A DNA stretch of 64,000 bases from Leucaena leucocephala (GCA_037074615.1 CM073570.1:15534185-15598184); one strand, 5' to 3'. Numbered from the stretch's first letter, positions 49,764 through 62,041 are shown. Numbers and translations: made by a program. The notes: a model not told the origin generated them from the sequence alone.

Positions 49764-52695
49764 TTTAGTACTCGAAGTATATGGTTAGTAAGAATTAATA
49801 ACACAAACAAGAAAAAGTTGAGTTTGACTTAGATTCAAAATATAAGAGCTGCTTAGCAGAGCTTAAGAAATTCAATTGATAGTTTGTAATGCAATAGCTA
49901 CATAACTTGCTTACATCTTTATCTTAAACTTGTAATCTATATAAGACTTGCCCTAATAACTAATAAGTGTTATGTGGTTTTATCTCTTAAATTTATAATA
50001 TATTCTTTAAATTATTATTAATTATACTTATTCAAAGAGTTTTCATTTGATGTAGTTTTTAATGCAAATAATTATAGGGTTATTTTTTAAAACCAACACA
50101 TATTTATTAGTTATATATTTCTTATATTTAAGAGTCAGAAATATTTATTTAAATCTAACTTTATCTAAAATCTCAAACATCTCTCCTTAATTTAATAATT
50201 TTATCCTGAAATTTCTAAATATCTCTCCTCATTATTTTACACTTGTTCCCAGCAAAAGCAAAAAACAAGCAGAAGATGAGTCTGCTCAAAATGACGCTAA
50301 CTAAAATTCAATATGGCTTTAATTAAAATTAGTGGTATAAATGCCTACTTTTTCATTTAGGAGACAAAAAAACAAGTAGGTGAGATTTCGAGGCTTATAA
50401 GCACGAGGCAATTAAAGTTCAAAAATTGTCTGTAAATGAGATTCTTATGTTATAGCAACGAGATTTAATTAAAGTTCTTACAAAATATATATCAATTATA
50501 TTCTTATTAATGGGATCAAATTTTTTAGTAGTATAAATGCCCACTTTTTGTTTTCCTCTTTCAAGGATAGCACCGTTATCCAAAATTTTCAAAACAAGCG
50601 CAATTTTAATTTACTATTCCCTTCAAAATAAAGAAGCAAATGAAGCTCAATGAAAAATGGAAGCTTCAGGGAAAGTTTGCTAGAGAATGAATTAGATTAG
50701 ATACGAATTTGAAAGCTGTGGTTGCTATGGCATAGACGTGGTCAACGAAAGGAACAATCTTATCTTCCATGCATGATTCCTTTTCAAAATACATTGCACA
50801 TTGGAATCAAAACGATCAATCATTTTTGGTCTACTAGAGAAGATGGAATAACAAGTCATCAAGAAGCCCTCAGCTCAATTGCCTTCATTTTCTTCATATC
50901 GGACATATATATACTTATCAGTCAATAACGTGCTTGCAAGGGTGGAAATTATTAGTTTCCTTTAATCCTATTCTTCCTAACCATGTTTGCATTGCGTAGC
51001 TCTCTCTCTCTCTCTCTCTCTCTGTGGAATACTAATATATTAAAAATTCAAATAAACAAAATTAAACAGTTACGTCTAAAAGGGTGACTTTGAGAAGTCT
51101 AGCATTTATCTTTTAGACTTGACAAGTATTTCCTACAAAAATCTATACATACAAACACCAATGAAAAGCTTAATGTCTATCCAACTTGAATAATTTTCAA
51201 CCCATTTTTTTAATAATATTTACAATAAAATCCATGAAATCATTTCTAGACTTTGAGAAGTTTACTATATTTTAAGACTTTAGGTTACCTAACTCCAACG
51301 GCTACTACTTTTTGGAGTGTGGCTTTTCCAAGGCATTGGCATCTTCCCTTAACATTTTAACAACATATACATTTTCCGTCTAGGAAATTGACTCAGGAAA
51401 CTTCACCGAAGGTGCCCAAGAAATTTGAAAGTGATGATCATCCAATAAGAAGCACTCAATAGTTTTGATCCGATTATCATCATGCCATGCAGAAAAGTCT
51501 ACGCGTTAAAGTCGTATTCCAATAATTTAATTTAGACGTTGACTCACAACGCCCATTTTACACTCAATAATATGCCTCCAAGACTGACTTCTTTTGAGTT
51601 GCGACAAGTCGTGGTTGTTATCAACGAAAGGAACTGATGTACATATATACTTAACTACCATTTTTCAACAAAGACTCATAACTCCAATTATTTACTTCCT
51701 TCTGGGGCCCATAGTATGTAATTTAGTGAAGAATTATTTTAGTTTGAAGTATAATTGATGTCTAGATGATTCAATGATTTTCTTATAAAAAATAATCCTT
51801 ATTAAATGAAGAGAAATTAAAGAAGATATTCATGATAATTAAATTTGTATTACAAAGAAAACTATTTAATCTTGGATAAAAAAAATTTAAAAAAATATTT
51901 TGGGACAAATATAAAATGTTAAACTATGTTATTACAATTTTTCTTAATATTTATAAAATGAAGAACTATAAATTATATTCAAAACTAAAAATGATACTTT
52001 AGGGATTTAATCAAAAGCTCTGTCTAGTTCAGAAACTTTCACAATAAATAGTAGGGATTGGCTCACAGCTTCACATGTGTATGTGTGTGTGTGTGTATAT
52101 ATCATAAATCAAACGTGTATATATACCAAAGAAAATTATGTATAATAGAATGTGCTAATCTCTTATTATATAGTAAATTAATATTTAAATTCCTATTATA
52201 AAATGTATTCACATTTAGATTTTGTTCCAAATTGGGTCACCTCCGCCAATGGGAGTTAGTCTAAGTGGTAAGCGGTTTGGTATCGCTTAAGCGAGGTCTC
52301 GAGTTCGAGCCTTGGCGTATGCAAAAAATTCTCATTGGGAGACTCATCCATCATAACCAGGTGCGTGACGCGAGTTAGATCATAATGTAGTTGGGGTAAA
52401 ACTCCAATAAATCGGGTGAGTAACTTAAAAAAAATAGGGTAACCTCCGGTAGAATCAAATGTTACTGTGTTTAGCGAGAGAAAAAACGCATGTTGGAAGC
52501 CTAATATCCACTACTTATGTTAGTAAAACCCCCACTTGTTATTCATGTTTGCCGATCTCAGATACAAAAGCAAAGATAATTGTTGGAAGCGTCGCTTGTC
52601 TCACCCTAAATTAATACATATGAAGGTCACTGTTATCCAACATATATTTACTATACGCTTTATCTCATATCCTAAACATGGTTCTAAACATAGGC
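49587..52695. other. spacer between receptor-kinase units 1 and 2
   Basis: No gene supported. Contains (AT)n at 49729-49758, a (CT)n tract at 51000-51022, a (TG)n tract at about 52078-52098 and a SINE (52246-52436). The rest is AT-rich. Confidence 0.5.
52246..52436 (+). mobile_element. tRNA-derived SINE, copy 3
   Basis: Best preserved copy. It starts CCAATGGGAGTTAG, has an A box TAGTCTAAGTG matching the Pol III consensus, a B box AGTTCGAGCCT, an internal GGGAGACTCATCCATCATAA and an A-rich end. Flanking 12-bp direct repeats (52234-52245 and 52437-52448) differ at one position. It inserted between the two receptor-kinase units. Confidence 0.85.
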
Positions 52696-55600
52696 TTACT
52701 CATTGAACTTGAATGATTTTGTTGGTAAATGCAGTGCATATAGATGAGACTTTTGAGGCAATTTTGAGTCTTTCTCCTCTCCCTCTGGCATCTCTACAAT
52801 CTCATCCATTGAAGAACATTCTTCAGGCTCAGATGACGTGATCATTGAACTTGAATGATTATTATCATCAACTGTAGCATCTTGCGGATAAAAATAAGGC
52901 TTTTGAGGCAATTCTAAGTCTTGCTCATCTCCCTCAAGCATCTCCATAACTTTGTTCATTGATGGACGATCGCCAGGCTTGGTTTGAATGCACCACAATC
53001 CAACGATCATCATTTTTCTTGCCACTTTCATTTCTTCCTCTGTTGCATCTTCTATGTTGATTTCATTTCCTTCGTTTAGTTGATCATATACCCAAAAGGG
53101 AAAGTAAAATTCACTTGAATGTTCAGCCAATGCATTCAAATTCTTCCTTCTACCAGCAATTTCCATTAATAGCATTCCAAAACTATAGACATCGGCTTTG
53201 TAAGAAACGCCACCAATATTTTTGTAGAATAGTTCAGGAGCTATATATCCTGTAGTTCCTCTTGCTGCCGTGAGAGACACAACACTATAATTTGTGGGAT
53301 AAAGTCTAGCAAGGCCAAAATCAGAAATTTTCGGGATAAAGTCATCATCAAGAAGAATATTGTGTGGTTTTATATCAAAATGTAGAATTTGCATGTTGCA
53401 TCCTTTATGTAGATAGTCAATACCACGAGCTACTCCAAGAGAAATGGCATACAATTGATGAAGATTCAAAGATTGCTCAATGTCATTAGGTTTAGAGAAA
53501 ATGTATTTGTCAAGAGACCCATTCTGCATGAACTCATATACAAGAGCACGCTTTGATCCTTCCACACAAAAACCGATGAGATGCACCACATTAACATGGT
53601 GGATTCTACCAAGTGTAGCAACTTCGCTTATGAAATCTTGTCCATTACCTTTGGCCTCATCCAACATCTTGACAGCCACATAATGTCCACTTCGAAGTTT
53701 TCCTTTGAACACAGAACCATAGCCTCCCTTCCCAAGTCTTAGTCTAAACCCTTTTGTCATCTTCTTGATTTCTCTATAGGAGTACCTTAAAGGCACGATG
53801 CTGTTCTCACTTTGCAGAAAATCTTCAATGCTGTCGTACATTGATGAATGCCTTCGTCGCCATTTATAGATCAACAGGCCAATGAGAAATGGAGGTCCCA
53901 AAACACATTTACAAAGGCAATGACAAACTGCTCAAGGAAATTTGAAAGAGAACAAAAAAAGAAGAATTAGAGTGTGCCGACCCCCTATCCCGATCAACTG
54001 TGGTATTTCATTTTGATTGTTTGGTTCAAGTCCAGGAATTACCTAACAAAATGAAGACGGGAATTCCAACGACTGCGAAACAGAGAAAGTGGGAGGTGAT
54101 GTCAATTTATTTCTTGAGCAAATAGCTACCTAGCCACATCGAATAGCTCTATGTTGAAAGGAAATAATTGTAAATAAAGTTATTTAAATTTAGGTTAACA
54201 AGATTTGAGAATTATAAATTGTTATTTTAAATGCACAGTTTAAGATTTTAAATTAAAATATGCATATTAAAAATGTCAAATTTTAAGATTTGCTTGAAGA
54301 CAAATTTAGCCATGGAATTATTTTTGGGATATAATTTTTAGAGCGTATAAAAGAACGAACCTTTCAGTTTATAAATTTTTTTAAAAAAATTAAAACAATA
54401 AAAAAATCATCTCTAAGTTTCTGACGCTATTTTAAGAATTTTATTTTTCTAAAAACGCTATTTTTGACCTGATTCTAAAATGCTATTAGATAAATATATA
54501 TTTACAGAATTCGAAAATTGCGTCGTATTGAGGAATAAAAATGCTCGAATTAAGTTGTCACAATATTCCTTACGTCCGCTAATGATCACCAGGCGGAACA
54601 CCAATAAAATGTGTGCTAGGTCATCTGGTAATTTGTTGGACACCATCTCATCTGATGATAAAACAACTATATTAGTAATAAATAATATGGGATATTTTTA
54701 ATAATTTGCATGTTCACTAATGACATGTTTAATGAGCCACCAGCTTAATATTAAGAATTGACAAATTTGCTCCGAAAATTTTTGTTAAAAAATAATATTA
54801 CCTTAAAAGTTTCAAAATGCAGCCATGTTATTTTATTCTGTTATAAGAAAATAATAGTGAACATTGACATTTTAAATAAAGGGCAACATTGCTAATGTTT
54901 TGAAAGTTTTTGGGGTGATCTTAAACCTAAAATAAACTATAGAGACAATATTATTTTTTAGTGAAAATTTAATAGAGTAAATTTGTATATTAATCCTAAT
55001 ATTGGCATGGGCTTGGACTATGAAAATGACACTAATGGGCCGTTACCTTAGAGCATATTTGGTATAAGGGATTTGAAGGAAATAGTAGGAGAAGGAAATT
55101 AATTAAAAAATCTTAACCTCACTTCTCCAATCATTTTAAACTCAACTCAGAAATTTTCTGTCATCCCCACAATTTGGAAACTTGGGAACTCTCACCATAG
55201 GGGAGGTAGGCGCCAACTGAACCAAAGGTTATTGGCAGCTAAGTTCCATTTATATATATATATATATATTGTCTTCACCACCGACCGAGAGACTGATTTG
55301 AACCCAATTCCAGAATTGAGAATGAAAATGCAACACGAAGCTACAGTTAGAGTAAGGGTTAATAACTTAATAAGTACTTACCAACAAGACAGCCTGGATT
55401 CTTGGTTTGATTGAGATATGCAAAATCTGCAATTACGTTACATAATCCACGCAACCAAGAAAGTTCAAAGCCATAAAGAAGCATGCTGTGGATGTCTGTG
55501 CAGGACCAAGCAGACGACTGCTTGTTCTTCCGAGCAGGCCACGAAGTCATATACATGAGTTCTACACCACAATCGTCGTCTAACCCCAAATCCCTCAGAG

Positions 55601-56183
55601 TCTCGCTGCCAACACTCACATACGAATACGAATACGAAGACGAAGACAAAGATGAAGAAGGTACAGATCCATTTGAAGTGTTGAAGCAAGGGGCTGTGTC
55701 CACAAACACAGGTGAATGCACTGGGTTCCTACACCTCACGAATATCATAGTCTTTGTCAATTGCTTATATTCAAATCCAAAAAGACCTCTTCCAAAGTGG
55801 GTGAGAATGGCGGGGGCATATGGATCCTTCCAATAGGTGAAGTTGAAGTCTGTTAAAGAATAGCCAGGCAAGGAAGACTCTGCCACATCACTATCCCTCA
55901 CTCGGATCGTATGATTCTCATAATCAATGGACAAAACATTATATCTCCCAGATTTCAAATACAGTAACGATTGGTTCTGCTCGCAAGATAGCTCATACCT
56001 GATGTCACCACACCCCTCCGGAGAGTCCATTAGCCGGAAAGGGCTGCTAACATTAACATCTCCGCACAAACTATAACACTTCTGCTCTCTGTTATCGAAA
56101 GCCTTGCAAGTTCTGCAGAATAACATTAGCAGAAACAGAGCCACCACTAATTTTCCTGAACAGGAACACGTGTCTGTTATCAT
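52696..56183 (-). CDS. gene C: Lr10-type (LRK10L) receptor-like kinase
   Basis: Exons on the minus strand are 56183-55382, 54072-54043 (30 nt) and 53927-52696, all phase 1; the product is 687 aa. An in-frame ATG exists upstream at 56357, but the start at 56183 aligns with genes A and E and precedes the signal peptide. The ectodomain is as in gene A (CYSLCGDVNVSSPFR, CGDIRYELSC, WSCTDIH...FELSWL), with a Ser/Tyr-rich insertion around 207-220. A membrane helix and a non-RD kinase follow (GKGGYG, Lys364, HFD Asp463, DFG Asp480). After the kinase, a module SMNKVMEMLEGDEQDLELPQ is followed by a second, diverged copy (SSMDEIVEMPEGEEKDSKLP). It is sister to gene A and head-to-head with gene D. Confidence 0.87.
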
Positions 56184-56564
56184 GATGATCTCAAAATGAA
56201 GAGTAATGTGTAGTCTCAACTCCGGAAAGACATATAAAACTCCTTCCAACCTTGTATTTTGTATAATCAACAAGTTTCCTAGAGATTTTTCTTTTGACAC
56301 TGACAGCAGCTTGGCAGCACTGTAAAACCTTAACAAAGGTGTGTGTATTGACACCATATGTTTCTTATCTCTGAGAGGTTTCCCAGAAATTACTCTGAAG
56401 TTGACACTTGACAGCTTGACAGCACTGCCAATAATTCACAAAGTTGAGAGTTTATTGACGTCAGCAGGTACATCACGTAAGGAAAAATCTCTTGGTTTAT
56501 TTTCGTATTTGACATGAGATTGTGAACTTGTTATCTCATCTTGCTACTTGCGGGAAGCCAGGAC
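56184..56564. promoter_or_regulatory. putative bidirectional promoter between genes C and D
   Basis: 381 bp between divergent ATGs, sharing ordered blocks with the A/B spacer. The D-proximal part has a palindromic TGACGTCA (bZIP/TGA-type site) at about 56456-56463 where the A/B spacer reads TGATGTAA. TTGAC cores and CCAAT are retained. Confidence 0.6.
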
Positions 56565-58674
56565 ATGGGAACTTCAACTGTAAAATCCTTCTTTTTTATT
56601 TGCTTGTTGCTAATTCTGGGGTTTCCAGAATCAGTAAAAAGCCAGAGTAGCTGTCCAGAACCTGAAACAAGATGTGGAAACCATCATGTTCGATTTCCTT
56701 TCCGAATAATAGGACGCCAACCAGAAGAGTGTGGTTATCCTGGATTTGGTTTACAATGTTCCTCTACCAATCACCCTGTTCTTGAGCTACCTCGTTCAAT
56801 CAAGCTCAATGTCAAACACATTGATTACAGTTCCCAAACCCTTCAGCTATATGATCCTTCTGGCTGCCTCTCTCTGCATCTCCCAAACCTCACTCTTCCT
56901 CCTCCTTCCCCTTTCCAGCTCAAAGCCAGCTCGTCTCTTGATGTTGATGACTTTACCGTCTTCAATTGCTCACAGCCGAAAAGCTCCAATATTTATGTGA
57001 AATTAATCTCGACGTGCCTCAGCAGCTCTACCTATAAAGTATATGCCATTTCATCAAGTGCACCCATCAGACAAATTCTCTTGTGGTCTTGCACCAAAGT
57101 ATTTAACATTTCATCCGTCCCAAAACAGATTTTTAGAGCTGGTTACACTATTCAGTTGAAGTGGTCTAATCCTATGTGTAAACGTTGCGAATCAACTGGA
57201 AGAAGATGCGGATTCAAGAATAGCAGCATAAGTAATGAAACTGCATGCTTTGAAATAGGTATGATATGCTCTACTTTTGCACAGTCTGAACATGCAAAGC
57301 ATCCAAATTCTTCTCATGATGAGTTATGTGGGCCTATACTTTGTAAAAAATCTATACTGTTTCTTGTAAACTATAAATACATATATCGATACTTTGAGTA
57401 AATGTGCAAAGCTGACCAATCATGTTAATTTCTTTTGCAGGTTCACCCAACAAATTTTTAACCAGCGGTTAGCTTTCAAATTGAGCTTAGAATTTTTATT
57501 TCCTATGGAAGAGTATAGTTCTTAAAATTAAATTTGAGTTCTTATATATGCAGGGTTAATTGTGGGCTCATTTCTTCTAGCAACAATTATTGTTGCGGTT
57601 CATTACATCTTCGATTCTTACAAATCACAGAAAGAAAGCCAGGAAATAATTGACAAATTTTTGAAAGATTATAGAGAACTCAGGCCCATAAGGTATTCTT
57701 ATGCTGAAATTAAGAGAATTACCAATCAATTTAAAGACAAGTTAGGGGAAGGATCTTTTGGCACTGTGTTCAAAGGAAGAATATCAGCCGAATTCCAAGT
57801 TGCAGTGAAAATTCTTTCTAATTCCGAATTAGGAAATGGTGAAGAGTTCATCACTGAAGTTGGAACAATGGCCAAAATCCATCATGTCAACATTATTCGC
57901 TTAGTTGGCTTTTGTGCAGATGGCTTTAGAAGAGCGTTGGTTTATGAGTACTTACCAAATGGTTCATTACAAAATTTCATAAATTCACCTGACCATAGGC
58001 AAAACTTCCTTAGTTGGAAAAAGTTGCAACAAATTGCTTTAAGCATAAGCAAAGGAATTGAGTATCTTCATCATGGGTGTGAGAAGCGCATACTTCATTT
58101 TGACATAAAACCTCACAATGTTTTATTAGATAGTGATTTTACTCCAAAAATATCTGATTTTGGGTTAGCCAAATTATGTTCCAAGAATCAAAGTATAATG
58201 TCAATGACTAATGCCAGAGGAACTTTTGGCTATATGGCTCCAGAAGTATTCTCTCGAAACTTTGGAAACGTGTCTCACAAAGCAGATGTTTATAGTTTCG
58301 GGATGCTACTACTTGAAGTGATAGGGGGAAGAAGGATCACGTATGAGACAGAAGAAGATGCAGCCCACATTTACTATCCTGAATGGATCTACAATATTTT
58401 AGAAGGAAGGGAGGATATAAGAATTCATGTTGAGGAAGAAGAGGATGCTGTGATTGCCAAGAAATTGGGAATAGTGGGACTGTGGTGCATCCAATGGCAT
58501 GTTGTGGATCGACCATCAATGCAAGTAGTGGTTCAAATGTTGGAAGGACAAGAAGACAAATTACCGATACCTCCTAATCCTTTTGACTCTGAAAGTCCTT
58601 CAACAAGTAGAAGGGACAGTATGCCTGCTAGGCGTGTGATGCAAAGTCTAGAAATAATCCAAGAAGCAGAGTGA
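56565..58674 (+). CDS. gene D: GUB_WAK-type LRK10L-like receptor kinase
   Basis: Exons are 56565-57258, 57441-57467 (27 nt) and 57554-58674, all phase 1; the product is 613 aa. It has a signal peptide (about 1-25) and a GUB_WAK_bind-like domain (CPEPETRCG, VRFPFRI, CGYPGFGLQC, IDYSSQTLQLYDPSGC). A WAK_assoc-like WSNPMCKRCESTGRRCGF follows, then a membrane span (about 242-260) and a kinase with GEGSFG, Lys326, HFD Asp424, DFG Asp442 and APE; non-RD. It is close to gene B throughout, including micro-exon length and phase. Its 3' flank (about 58830-59146) is duplicated at about 63130-63445. Confidence 0.88.
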
Positions 58675-58829
58675 GAGTTATTAAAGGTCAATTATTAATT
58701 GGTTTTCCTTTTCACATGTGTGTGGTTCTGTCATTGTTAACGTTTGTAGTTTTAAGTCTTCAATCACTGCTCTCTCTGTCTCTCTCTGAGTTTTCTTGTT
58801 ACATATTCTGAAAATTGTTATTTAGCGGC

Positions 58830-59146
58830 TTTTACATTGGACTCTTTACTATTCCAAGTTTGGTGATTGCATTTTAGCAGCCAAATTCGTAGTAGAGCCC
58901 TCAATTCCTGAGTAATTTTTTATCTGTAGTTAAAAATATGTAAAGTGCTATGATGACTATAATATATCTGAACCCTCATGTTCTGAGTTCAAATGCAGAC
59001 CAACTATGTCGATAGGTTGTACTCTGTTTCATAACAGTGTAGTGCAGCATGGATGCTTGGGAGAGACTCTTAGCCATATTTGATCTGCAAAACTAATTAT
59101 AGAACAGACATGAGTATGGTTGAACAAGTCTAGAAAACGCATGTTA
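58830..59146 (+). repeat. gene D 3' flank, duplicated at 63130-63445
   Basis: Shares TTGGACTCTTTACTATT, CCAAGTTTGGTGATTGCATT, GTTAAAAATATGTAAAGTGC and GGGAGAGACTCTTAGCCA in the same order and orientation with 63130-63445. This marks the downstream flank of a lost third plus-strand kinase gene. Confidence 0.8.
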
Positions 59147-59245
59147 GGAGTACTTGGTGCATTGTTCTAGTGGTGAAGTAGTAGCCTTGCATATTGCAAA
59201 GGGGAGGTGGAGGGTTCAATTCCCCATGTCTAACAAAAGGACATA
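59147..59245 (+). mobile_element. tRNA-Gly-like SINE head or tRNA pseudogene
   Basis: Has a consensus Pol III A box TGGTGAAGTAG (59171-59181) and a near-consensus B box GGTTCAATTCC (59213-59223) at tRNA-like spacing. The order resembles tRNA-Gly, but the acceptor stem does not close. It begins where homology with the 63-kb flank stops, so it probably inserted after the duplication. It differs from the other SINE family. Confidence 0.5.
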
Positions 59246-59319
59246 TTCTTAATCATAATTAAGAGCTTGGCAGAAATGTTTGGAGCACTCTAAACAACGC
59301 TATGTTGATCTCCCATCTT

Positions 59320-59515
59320 CTTGAGTTGACAATGAAGTTGTTTCTGAATTATTTCTTACTAATGGATCGGAGGACGACATTATTGGACTTGAATGGTTAC
59401 TAACATCAACATTCGGTATTTCTAAGTCATTTTCCTCTGCCTCAAGCATCTCTGTTCATTAAAGGACCATCATTAGGCTCAATTTGGAAGCCCCACAATA
59501 CCAAAATTGTTATTA
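59320..59515 (-). pseudogene. kinase C-terminal remnant of gene E
   Basis: On the minus strand this aligns with the C-terminal kinase end of genes A and C: an IVG-LW-like segment, then GAGCCTAATGATGGTCC (counterpart of KPGDRPS), ATGCTTGAGG (MLEG) and AATGACTTAGAAATACC (DLELP). It has an 8-bp deletion after ATGAACA, a stop immediately after it, and an earlier in-frame TGA. It is non-functional, and nearly all of the kinase N-terminal to it is gone. Confidence 0.75.
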
Positions 59516-60848
59516 TGGTTAGGGATATAGTGTGTAAGGAGCCCTCGACATCTGAAAACAGAGAAAACATAAACTAATATCAGCTTTAACATAATTTTCT
59601 CGAATCGGACCAATTAGTTGCTAATAGCACTGGATACAGTAGATATAAATCCTAAAAATATCAGCTTTCACATGAGAAAATAACTACAACGTGAAAATAG
59701 TCAGTGCCATATTGAATATGTTGTCAAGTTGTAATATTAGTGTATGAAGGTGAGTTCTTGACACTAGCTATTCCTTCAATAAAGATTATACATAGTAATT
59801 AAATGAATTGCTCATGAAAAATCATTTGTGAACGGGAAAAAGGGTTGATGAAGCACGAAAATTTTGATAGTAAATTCATTAAAATTTTATATATAAGCAG
59901 TAAAAGTTTATGACTCTCTTTTTGGGTGAGATTCTTTGATACAGTGCAACTTGCGAGCATGTATTAAGCAGAATACGACGAGATGCCTTACCCTGAATAA
60001 TACAAAGGATCTTTCTAAACATGCTATTCCTTGCTGCTGCCACACCAGATACACCAATGTATTAGTAGGGATATAGCACATATCACTAGTATAATTGGTT
60101 CATATATATACAATGGTGAATTGTTTTACCAATAATATGATAAATATTAATATTTCATTGTGTCTCTGTATTACCAACTCTATCATTTTAGACATACATT
60201 AAAAAAATTCAAATAGAAATTTTTTTTTATTAGATCAAAGGTATCATCGAGTCACTTTAGATTTAAAATTAATCTCTTTCGAGACTTAGAGCACAAAAGT
60301 TTTTTGCCTCTTTCAAAAAGTACGTTTTTTAATATTTAAATTTATATTCTTTTTCTTATAAAGATAATGTCGCTTACTACCTCAACAAACAGCTAATCAT
60401 TTACACTATACCAAGGGTAACAACGCAGATCCCTCCCAATTAGCTCACTCATTTTTAATTGCATACAAACAAAAATATTGAATTTCAGCCTCAATCATTT
60501 TTATCACTCATTTTTTTTTATTTTTAAAAACTATATGATAAGAGTGGAATACACACATACCATGAGCCCAACATGACATAGCTTGGACAATTAATGAGTC
60601 ATGGAATTTATTTATTATAACTGAGTACGCATCAAAACTTTCAACAATAAAAGTCAACACATAGAATATGTGTTGATAATTGGAACCAATTCCAAAAAGA
60701 AGGGGCTAGAATTAATGAATTGATAATTTGCCCCTGAATCAGGAAAGCAAATGTAAAAGTAAGCTCCAGTTACACCGGCACATGAATCTAGAATATGCAT
60801 TGACAGCAAGAATTAAATCAATTGATGGACTTTCAAGGTAAAACAAAA

Positions 60849-61553
60849 TCAATGAATGAACTTACTATTTGACAGCGGGCAGAAACCGTTGAGCCAAGAA
60901 AGCTCAAACCCATAAAGAAGGATATTGTGAATGTCTGTGCAGGACCAAGACTGGTTCTTCGGAGCAGGAGCAAGCAACGAAGTCATATACATCACTTCTA
61001 TACGACAATCATCCTCTAACACTACATTCCCAACATAGGCATACGAATACGATGAAGAGGAAGACAAAGAAGAAGAAGCTAGAGAGCCATTTGAAGTGTT
61101 GAAGCAAGGGGCTGTGTCCACAAACCCAGGGAAATCCTCAGGGTGTTCACACCTTACGTATATCATATTTGTGTTCAATCCGTACCAGGGGATATATGGA
61201 TCCCTTTGGCTAAAGTTGAATTCTGTTAAAGAATACTCAGGGAGGGAAGAGGAATCAAACTCCACGATATTAGAATCCCTCACTCGGATTGTGTAGTTGT
61301 CATAATTAATGGACAAAACTCTGTATCTCCCAGATTCCCAGTACATTACCAATTGGTTCTGCTCGCAAGATAGGTTGTACCTCTGGTCATCACACTGCTC
61401 TGGTGAATCTTTTAGCCGAAAAGGGCTGCTAACTTTATGATCTCCGCACAAACTAGAACAGTTCTGGTGTCCATTATCGAATGCCTTGCAATTTCTGCAG
61501 AATAAGATTATCAGAAACAGAGCCACCACTAATTTTCCTGAAGGGCAACCCAT
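60849..61553 (-). pseudogene. gene E: truncated Lr10-type receptor kinase (ectodomain exon only)
   Basis: From the ATG at 61553 the ectodomain exon is open, with a signal peptide, CSSLCGDHKVSSPFR, CDDQRYNLSC (Gly to Asp change) and WSCTDIH...FELSWL. Unspliced it would end after 234 aa as a soluble, secreted ectodomain. A donor GTAAGT remains (exon end 60866, still phase 1). However, about 52 bp present in gene A before the donor, including the CPNDGHYYKIIL segment, are missing. Intron sequence matching gene A's intron persists at about 59695-59800, but the micro-exon and most of the kinase are deleted. It is either a pseudogene or, less likely, an expressed soluble decoy. Confidence 0.7.
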
Positions 61554-61732
61554 GATTCTTAAGATCTCCAAATGAAAGAGTAAATACAAAAAAGACTTAT
61601 AAAGGTGGCTGACAATATATTTCTATATTCTTGTAACCAACGAGTTGACACTGGCCAACTTGACATTATACTGTTTATATATAATTCATAAACTGGTAGG
61701 TATGAGATGGAATTCGGAGAACAATAGAATGG
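61554..61732 (-). promoter_or_regulatory. remnant of the unit-3 divergent promoter
   Basis: Retains the ATCTC-AAATGAA-GAGTAA and TTATAAA blocks and TTGACAC/TTGACAT cores seen upstream of genes A and C. It ends at the copia insertion. Confidence 0.45.
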
Positions 61733-61902
61733 TGATGGACTTTAGAATGGGCCAAATCTATTAGTGGCCCAACCAGAGAACTATGTAATATTTTAGGATA
61801 AATATATATGTGCTAGGAAAGCCTTTGCTGTATGTACACTGATTATACATTCAATAAGAGATATATTTTTTACTCATCAACTCGGGCTTACCAAGCCCAA
61901 CA
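61733..61902 (+). repeat. 5' LTR of the copia element
   Basis: 170 bp, TGATGG...CCAACA. It differs from the 3' LTR by one base in the T-run and a small change in the TA microsatellite. Confidence 0.92.
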
Positions 61903-62041
61903 TGGTACCAAAGCTGGTTTGGGAAACAAGAACCGCCCACCAGAAAAACAAGAATTGCTTTAGATTTAGCAAGAAAACATCAAAGACGGCGACAACTTCA
62001 GAACAAGTTGCAAGCCAATTTCTGTTCCAATATCCCCAACA

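Noticed and set aside
56184..56357. Upstream ATG start for gene C (58 extra residues)
   Set aside because: It would place the signal peptide internally and overlaps the conserved spacer; genes A and E align with the start at 56183.
59160..59235. Functional tRNA-Gly gene
   Set aside because: A and B boxes are present, but the acceptor stem does not pair and the anticodon arm is poor; a SINE head or tRNA pseudogene fits better.
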